From positions 5,058 to 15,483 of the forward strand of contig DCIW01000069.1 of the NCBI GenBank assembly GCA_002317225.1: a stretch of DNA of 10,426 nucleotides, in the 5' to 3' direction. The position numbers and the translations under genes are program-made. The DNA is from Prevotellaceae bacterium UBA1716. Lineage in GTDB: Bacteria > Bacteroidota > Bacteroidia > Bacteroidales > Bacteroidaceae. Of this stretch, positions 6,958-10,426 are shown piece by piece (positions within the stretch are counted from its first letter, which is position 1; each line of letters opens with the position of its first letter). The notes beneath the pieces are model-generated. The model was given only the letters and a program-made list of their open reading frames with translations. It had not been told where the DNA came from and made no database searches.

Positions 6958-7326
6958 TTATGTTTTAGATATTTCTGATTCAATGAGTTTTTTTAATGCT
7001 ATGAGAGGGTCGTGAGTGACACTTAGAGGTGTAAACCTCGTTTGAGGTGTCTTCATTTGCAATGTGTCTTTCTTCAGGTTTATCCGATAAATGTAGTTTC
7101 GGTTGATGATCAGACTCCTACCTATTCGGATAAATTGCGGTGCCTCTTCCTTCAACTGGCTTTTTATCTGTTCCTCTATCTGCCCGAGTTGGAGGCTGGC
7201 AAGCACTTCATCGCCGTCGGCCGTAAATATGTTGCAGTAGTTACGGTCGGCAGCGATATAGACGATGTCGGAAGACATAAGTCTGACGAGTTCGTGTGCA
7301 TTTGAGAGTATAAGTGCATTTGCCAT
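6958..7326 (-). CDS. Single-domain LytTR DNA-binding regulator
   Basis: A small cytoplasmic regulator of 122 residues made almost only of a LytTR DNA-binding domain, with no receiver domain before it. Typical marks are DIVYIAADRNYCNIFTADGD (LytTR beta strands), IEEQIKSQL, then FIRIGRSLIINRNYIYRIN, the highly conserved FxRxxRSxxxNxxxI block. I place the start at the ATG at 7326. An in-frame TTG at 7335 would add three residues but lies inside the -7 promoter box (7333-7340), so it cannot be transcribed from that promoter. The gene heads a tight minus-strand cluster with a membrane protein 6 bp downstream. LytTR proteins without a receiver are often controlled by a membrane partner encoded next door, and that is the likely arrangement here. 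Confidence 0.9.
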   Translation of the reverse strand: MANALILSNAHELVRLMSSDIVYIAADRNYCNIFTADGDEVLASLQLGQIEEQIKSQLKEEAPQFIRIGRSLIINRNYIYRINLKKDTLQMKTPQTRFTPLSVTHDPLIALKKLIESEISKT

Positions 7327-7332
7327 TGGGTG

Positions 7333-7364
7333 CAAAGATACATAAGTTTGGGGAAATGTCCAAA
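7333..7364 (-). promoter_or_regulatory. Promoter of the LytTR four-gene cluster
   Basis: On the minus strand TTTG (7364-7361), a 20-bp spacer and TATCTTTG (7340-7333) form a near-consensus Bacteroidota housekeeping promoter. The predicted transcription start falls around 7326-7330, at or only a few bases before the LytTR ATG at 7326, so the mRNA should be leaderless or nearly so. Confidence 0.75.
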
Positions 7365-7388
7365 TATTGTACAGACAACTTCCCCAAA
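7347..7388. promoter_or_regulatory. Inverted repeat around the -33 box (operator or terminator hairpin)
   Basis: TTTGGGGAA (7347-7355) and TTCCCCAAA (7380-7388) are a perfect 9-bp inverted repeat; the pairing extends inward through TGTC (7357-7360) and GACA (7374-7377) past a small bulge. The 13-nt loop (7361-7373) contains the -33 element of the LytTR promoter. The stem begins 4 bp beyond the SIMPL stop, so it may be that gene's 3' hairpin, although no T-run follows. Its position on the promoter also suits an operator. Confidence 0.55.
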
Positions 7389-7392
7389 AACA

Positions 7393-8085
7393 CTATTTAA
7401 GATAGTAAGAGATGGTGGTAACTACACGGATTTTCTTGTATTGAGGCTTGTAATAGTCCTCGTCGACAGAGAACTGACCTTGTGTGGCACTCATGATGCT
7501 GCCGAGATCACAATCTGCATCTTCGGCAAATTTTTCTGCCACCTGTCGGGCATTCTTGGTTGCTTCTTCCACCATTTCCGGCTTCAGCGACGAAAGGTCG
7601 ACATACTCGTATTGCACTTGATAGTCTTCGGTAGATATATTCACACCTTTCTTTCGCAGTTCGAGTTGCTTGTTGAGCAATTCCATCACAAGGGCCACAT
7701 TGCCTGTCGTAACTGTGATATCCGAAGCGATTTCGTATCTTGACTTGTTTTTCTTCACACATTCGTCGTAATCATAATCCCAGTTGTCTACGATATTAGG
7801 ACTTGAAACCATAATCTCCGAATCCTTTATCTTGTTGAGTTTCAAATAAGAGATGACGGCATTCTGCTTGGTCTGCATTTCAGTATAGAGCGGCTCGAGG
7901 GTCTCACCCGAAACGATGATCTTCATTGGCCAAACTACACGATTTGAAAGAACTTCACGCTCAGAAAGTCCTTTAACTGTGACACAACGGTCCTTCTCTG
8001 CAAACTTTACCATGCCATTCTTGACAAAATAACCACACAATGCAATACCAACTGCGATTGCAATTGCCCATGTTGAATTCTTCAT
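7393..8085 (-). CDS. SIMPL domain-containing protein (DUF541)
   Basis: A 230-residue protein with an N-terminal hydrophobic segment (~5-21, TWAIAIAVGIALCGYFV) that serves as signal or anchor, followed by a SIMPL/DUF541 domain like that of E. coli YggE. Marks include CVTVKGLSEREVLSNRVVWP (34-53), SYLKLNKIKDSEIMVSSPN (79-97), SRYEIASDITVTTGNV (115-130) and EEATKNARQVAEKFAEDADC (173-192), ending in KIRVVTTISYYLK. The domain is thought to form oligomeric assemblies in the periplasm; its precise role, sometimes linked to oxidative stress, is unsettled. Length is normal. The ATG at 8085 follows a purine-rich stretch, about 58 nt after a strong promoter, so it looks monocistronic, though readthrough into the LytTR cluster cannot be excluded. 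Confidence 0.9.
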   Translation of the reverse strand: MKNSTWAIAIAVGIALCGYFVKNGMVKFAEKDRCVTVKGLSEREVLSNRVVWPMKIIVSGETLEPLYTEMQTKQNAVISYLKLNKIKDSEIMVSSPNIVDNWDYDYDECVKKNKSRYEIASDITVTTGNVALVMELLNKQLELRKKGVNISTEDYQVQYEYVDLSSLKPEMVEEATKNARQVAEKFAEDADCDLGSIMSATQGQFSVDEDYYKPQYKKIRVVTTISYYLK

Positions 8086-8147
8086 ACTTTTCTTTCGACT
8101 TGTAATAATGTTAATACTTTTGTTATGTTGACTTTTTTATGATGCTG

Positions 8148-8178
8148 CAAAAGTACGACACTTTACGACTATGACAAA
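8148..8178 (-). promoter_or_regulatory. Promoter of the SIMPL gene
   Basis: On the minus strand TTTG (8178-8175), a 19-bp spacer and TACTTTTG (8155-8148) match the Bacteroidota promoter consensus. The expected start near 8143 gives a leader of about 58 nt. The -33 box lies directly after the T-tract of the upstream terminator. Confidence 0.75.
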
Positions 8179-8182
8179 ATAA

Positions 8183-8212
8183 AAAAGGCAACTTTGTACG
8201 AAGTTGCCTTTT
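8183..8212 (-). terminator. Intrinsic terminator after the beta-helix/small membrane protein unit
   Basis: AAAAGGCAACTT (8183-8194) pairs with AAGTTGCCTTTT (8201-8212) around a 6-nt loop. On the minus strand the stem is followed by TTTTTTATTTTG, a proper T-tract, so it ends transcription of the gene stopping at 8265. The A-rich left flank and TTTT on the right could give weak plus-strand termination as well. Confidence 0.85.
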
Positions 8213-8264
8213 GGGTGTACGAAAACCTTATGGATATGTTTGTATGACTATTTGAGTGGGACAA

Positions 8265-8531
8265 TTATGCCTTGTTCCGTTTCTGGGTTAATAGTCTGAA
8301 GATAAGCAATAAGAGAGTAATAATAAATACAACACCATCGACTAATATCAGTCCTGCAAATGTCAACATATAAAAGACAGGGAAGGGAAATCCTTTCTCA
8401 ACCGGTTCGGAGTTGTTTATTACTATCAGGTCGAGTATAACTGCCAATATCAATATTACAATGTTGATTGCCAATGTAATTGGTGCGACCCAAAGGAGGG
8501 TCCAAGGCTTATCTTTCTTTATTAGTGCCAT
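8265..8531 (-). CDS. Small two-TM membrane protein of unknown function
   Basis: An 88-residue protein starting MALIKKDKPWTLLW. It has two predicted membrane helices, ~12-37 (LLWVAPITLAINIVILILAV onward) and ~52-79, joined by a short loop with the motif SEPVEKGFPFPVFY, and ends in a basic tail (TQKRNKA). The positive N- and C-terminal ends suggest both face the cytoplasm, with the loop outside. I do not recognise a family. It lies 46 bp downstream of the beta-helix gene, with no promoter box visible in the gap, and is followed by a strong terminator, so it is probably the last gene of that transcript. Confidence 0.75.
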   Translation of the reverse strand: MALIKKDKPWTLLWVAPITLAINIVILILAVILDLIVINNSEPVEKGFPFPVFYMLTFAGLILVDGVVFIITLLLLIFRLLTQKRNKA

Positions 8532-8577
8532 AATAAGTTTTTCTTGCTAATGATTTTTTCTAATGCAATTAAACTGC

Positions 8578-10426
8578 TTATTTTGCAGTGATTGTAGCTG
8601 CAGTGGCAGTGGTAGTAATTGTTGGTGCGATGAAGAAGACATCGGTGCCGGATGCGTTGCTGACCTTTGCTGTGCAGTCGGTTGGGGCTGTAGTACCTCG
8701 CTTTACTGTAACGCTACCTTTTCCGAGATTTGGAGCTGTGAGAAGGCTGAGACTGTTGGATACTGTTGCCTCAAACTTGAATGTGCATATTGACTCGCCC
8801 GATGTGTTGCATAGGGTATAGTAGTAAGCGCTTGTGTAGCTTGAAGGAGAAGAACCGAGGAAGTAGCCTTGTGTGCTTGAACCTACACTCTGTGTTGTGC
8901 TTGAACTGCCTCCCCAGCCACCACCACCTTGGCTGCCACCGGCACTGATGCCGATACCGCCTGTGATAACGATGTATGAGTTGTTGTCGCAATCGAGACC
9001 TTCTTCTGGAGAACCCTTCGTGGTGTATGCAAAGATATTTCCACCTGAGATGGTGATTGCACCTTTCTTACCGTAATTGGAATCGACCGCATCATTGCCA
9101 TTACTATAGCAAACTGTATTGCCACCTGCAAACTCAACTATACCAGAAGAGTTGATGCAGTCATCGTAGCACTTGAAATAGTGAGTTCCGCCCTTAATGA
9201 CTACGCTCTTCTTCGATTCGAGTCCTTCGGCTCCATCAGTTGAGGTTGTGATGAGTGAAGTGCCTCCATAAATCGTTGCAAGTCCCATGACCTTGATAGC
9301 CTTTGAACTTGAACTTGAAGAGCTGCTGCTTCCACCTCCACCAGGTCTTCCGCCTCCACCTGGCCAACCTCCTCCCCAACCAGTGTTGCCACCAGTTGAT
9401 GTGCCTGAACCAGAATAAGATGAACCAGTAGTTGATACTTTGAGTGTAGGACCTTCACCATCCTCAGTACCTTGAGTGTAAGTACCTTCAACCTTGATGC
9501 CCTTACCACCTGTGCCCGACATGGCGATTGTGATAGTTCCCGCATTGAGCTGCATATTACCATCGGCATTAAGACCTTTAGCTGTGTGCGACTCATTGTT
9601 CTCGGTCGAACCATTTGTGCTGTTCTTGATATTGTATGTTCCACCATTGATGATGAGAGTACCGTCTACGATGCCGTCCTCATTTTCTGCACCATCGAGT
9701 TCGGTCTGAATACCATCATCACCCACCTTCTCAATATTTACGGTGAAACCATTACCTACGAAATACTGTTTGCAATGGATACCATCCTTCTTCGAAGCGA
9801 GGATATTGATAGTACCATCCGATTTCTTGAGTTTGAGATACTCCTTTGATGCAATAGCATGTGCGGTATTACCAGTCACGTTGAGAGTGCCTGGTTTATC
9901 GATTTCGAGATGTCCCTTACAGTAGAGAGCGGCTTTCTGTTCACCATTAGCACCATCAGTGATAGTGTTTGTTGTACCCTTTTTCAGATGAAGTTCCACA
10001 CGTTTGCCACACTGGATGTCGATAGCAGCAGCGGCACGTTTGTTGGTGAGAGTGAGTCCGTTAAGTATGATAGTGGTTTTGTACGAACCATTATAAACGA
10101 ACGAACCATCAGTAGTGGAACCAGAGAGTTCAGTTTCGAGTTCCTCCTCAGTGTTATTGTTTGTTACAACAACATCAGCACCGCTTACAGCAACGCTCAC
10201 ACCCTTCAGTATGTAAGGATTGATGACCGATACCTTATCGCCATTCCAAGTGATGAAGAGGCGCTTTGGGAGTTCGCCAAAAGAAGCGTCCTTAATGTCA
10301 GGATACTGATATGCGAAAACCTCGTTGATGATCATTTGTTCATCACTGAGATTGATAGAGTCTATATTCTCGATTGGAGCAGCGATAGTGTCTCCATTAG
10401 TCATTGAAAGCAACAAAGCTTTGCGC
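8578..10426 (-). CDS. Carbohydrate-binding beta-helix protein, Cthe_2159 type (5' end outside window)
   Basis: The frame is open to the right window edge (RKALLLSMTNGDT...), so the N-terminus and any signal peptide are missing; about 616 residues are visible. A short N-terminal part (TNGDTIAAPIENIDSINLSDEQ) is common at the front of exported Bacteroidota proteins. Then comes a parallel beta-helix of the Cthe_2159 carbohydrate-binding family (described for binding acidic and cellulosic polysaccharides with calcium). Numbering from the TTG at 10416, the recurring rung motif x-[DG]-G-[IL] appears as KDGIHCK (210), DDGIQTE (233), AKGLNAD (279), GKGIKVE (304), AEGLESK (396) and EEGLDCD (471), with variants DDCINSS and NDAVDSN. 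A Gly/Ser/Trp-rich loop interrupts the helix at ~331-371 and another lies at ~493-515. The C-terminal ~95 residues look like a beta-rich appendage. It is probably surface exposed or periplasmic and binds plant glycan. Confidence 0.85.
   Translation of the reverse strand, partial: RKALLLSMTNGDTIAAPIENIDSINLSDEQMIINEVFAYQYPDIKDASFGELPKRLFITWNGDKVSVINPYILKGVSVAVSGADVVVTNNNTEEELETELSGSTTDGSFVYNGSYKTTIILNGLTLTNKRAAAAIDIQCGKRVELHLKKGTTNTITDGANGEQKAALYCKGHLEIDKPGTLNVTGNTAHAIASKEYLKLKKSDGTINILASKKDGIHCKQYFVGNGFTVNIEKVGDDGIQTELDGAENEDGIVDGTLIINGGTYNIKNSTNGSTENNESHTAKGLNADGNMQLNAGTITIAMSGTGGKGIKVEGTYTQGTEDGEGPTLKVSTTGSSYSGSGTSTGGNTGWGGGWPGGGGRPGGGGSSSSSSSSSKAIKVMGLATIYGGTSLITTSTDGAEGLESKKSVVIKGGTHYFKCYDDCINSSGIVEFAGGNTVCYSNGNDAVDSNYGKKGAITISGGNIFAYTTKGSPEEGLDCDNNSYIVITGGIGISAGGSQGGGGWGGSSSTTQSVGSSTQGYFLGSSPSSYTSAYYYTLCNTSGESICTFKFEATVSNSLSLLTAPNLGKGSVTVKRGTTAPTDCTAKVSNASGTDVFFIAPTITTTATAATITAK
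9304..9426 (-). repeat. Gly/Ser-rich low-complexity insert in the beta-helix gene
   Basis: About 41 codons encode a low-complexity stretch with a Trp-containing glycine run (GWGGGWPGGGG, RPGGGG) followed by nine consecutive serines, between two beta-helix rungs. A smaller relative (GGGGWGG then Ser/Thr) is encoded around 8870-8940. Such runs are prone to slippage and vary in length between strains. They probably form flexible loops projecting from the helix. Confidence 0.6.

Noticed and set aside
7327..7335. TTG at 7335 as the LytTR start
   Set aside because: It falls inside the -7 box of the only good promoter, while an ATG follows at 7326.
9859..10407. A 182-codon plus-strand open frame at the right end
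   Set aside because: It is the antisense shadow of the beta-helix gene, which has repeated rung motifs in its own frame.
10414..10416. TTG at 10416 as the true start of the beta-helix protein
   Set aside because: The frame stays open to the window edge and no signal peptide is seen after this codon, so the real start is outside.
8578..10426. CRISPR-like or tandem DNA repeats in the beta-helix gene
   Set aside because: The repetition is at protein level (rung motifs and Gly/Ser runs) with irregular spacing and no conserved DNA unit.

Overview
The window looks like a chromosomal stretch from a Bacteroidota bacterium, most likely a gut or rumen Prevotellaceae (Prevotella/Segatella-like) or a close relative. 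The evidence is the promoter style (TAnnTTTG -7 boxes with TTTG about 19-20 bp upstream), start codons without Shine-Dalgarno sequences, and the gene families present: a DUF5107-TPR protein, a sugar porter, GH43, a SIMPL protein and a Cthe_2159-type beta-helix protein. All genes but one lie on the minus strand. Family assignments come from reading the translations and from remembered family signatures; no database search was run.

Layout from left to right. (1) Positions 1-2932, minus: a sugar-porter MFS transporter followed 26 bp later by a large DUF5107-TPR protein whose 3' end lies outside the window. A short palindromic repeat sits inside the DUF5107 gene and is read through in frame. (2) Positions 3057-3950, plus: an AraC-family regulator diverging from the transporter across a 124-bp promoter region. 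(3) Positions 3951-4276: a gene-poor gap with the last ~41 codons of a lost GNAT acetyltransferase (minus) and a pair of overlapping inverted repeats. (4) Positions 4277-7326, minus: a tight four-gene cluster, transcribed in the order single-domain LytTR regulator, membrane-anchored phosphodiester-glycosidase-like protein, AlkD-like DNA alkylation repair protein, secreted GH43 glycosidase. Gaps are 6 bp, 3 bp and a 4-bp overlap. A strong promoter lies directly at the LytTR start and its -33 box sits in the loop of a hairpin. (5) Positions 7393-8085, minus: a SIMPL-domain protein with its own promoter, placed against the terminator of the next unit. (6) Positions 8265-10426, minus: a Cthe_2159-type carbohydrate-binding beta-helix protein, truncated by the right window edge, followed by a small two-TM protein and a clear intrinsic terminator.

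How the genes may work together. Region 1-2 reads as a small carbohydrate uptake module: the AraC protein probably senses a sugar and controls the divergent transporter-DUF5107 operon. The GH43 enzyme and the beta-helix protein fit a plant-polysaccharide lifestyle, but there is no SusC/SusD pair, so this is not a classical PUL. The most interesting unit is the LytTR plus membrane-protein pair at the head of the four-gene cluster. Its architecture recalls LytTR regulatory systems (a LytTR regulator encoded next to a membrane protein that restrains it), here with an unusual extracytoplasmic domain and with DNA repair and glycosidase genes apparently in the same transcript. That functional link is inference.
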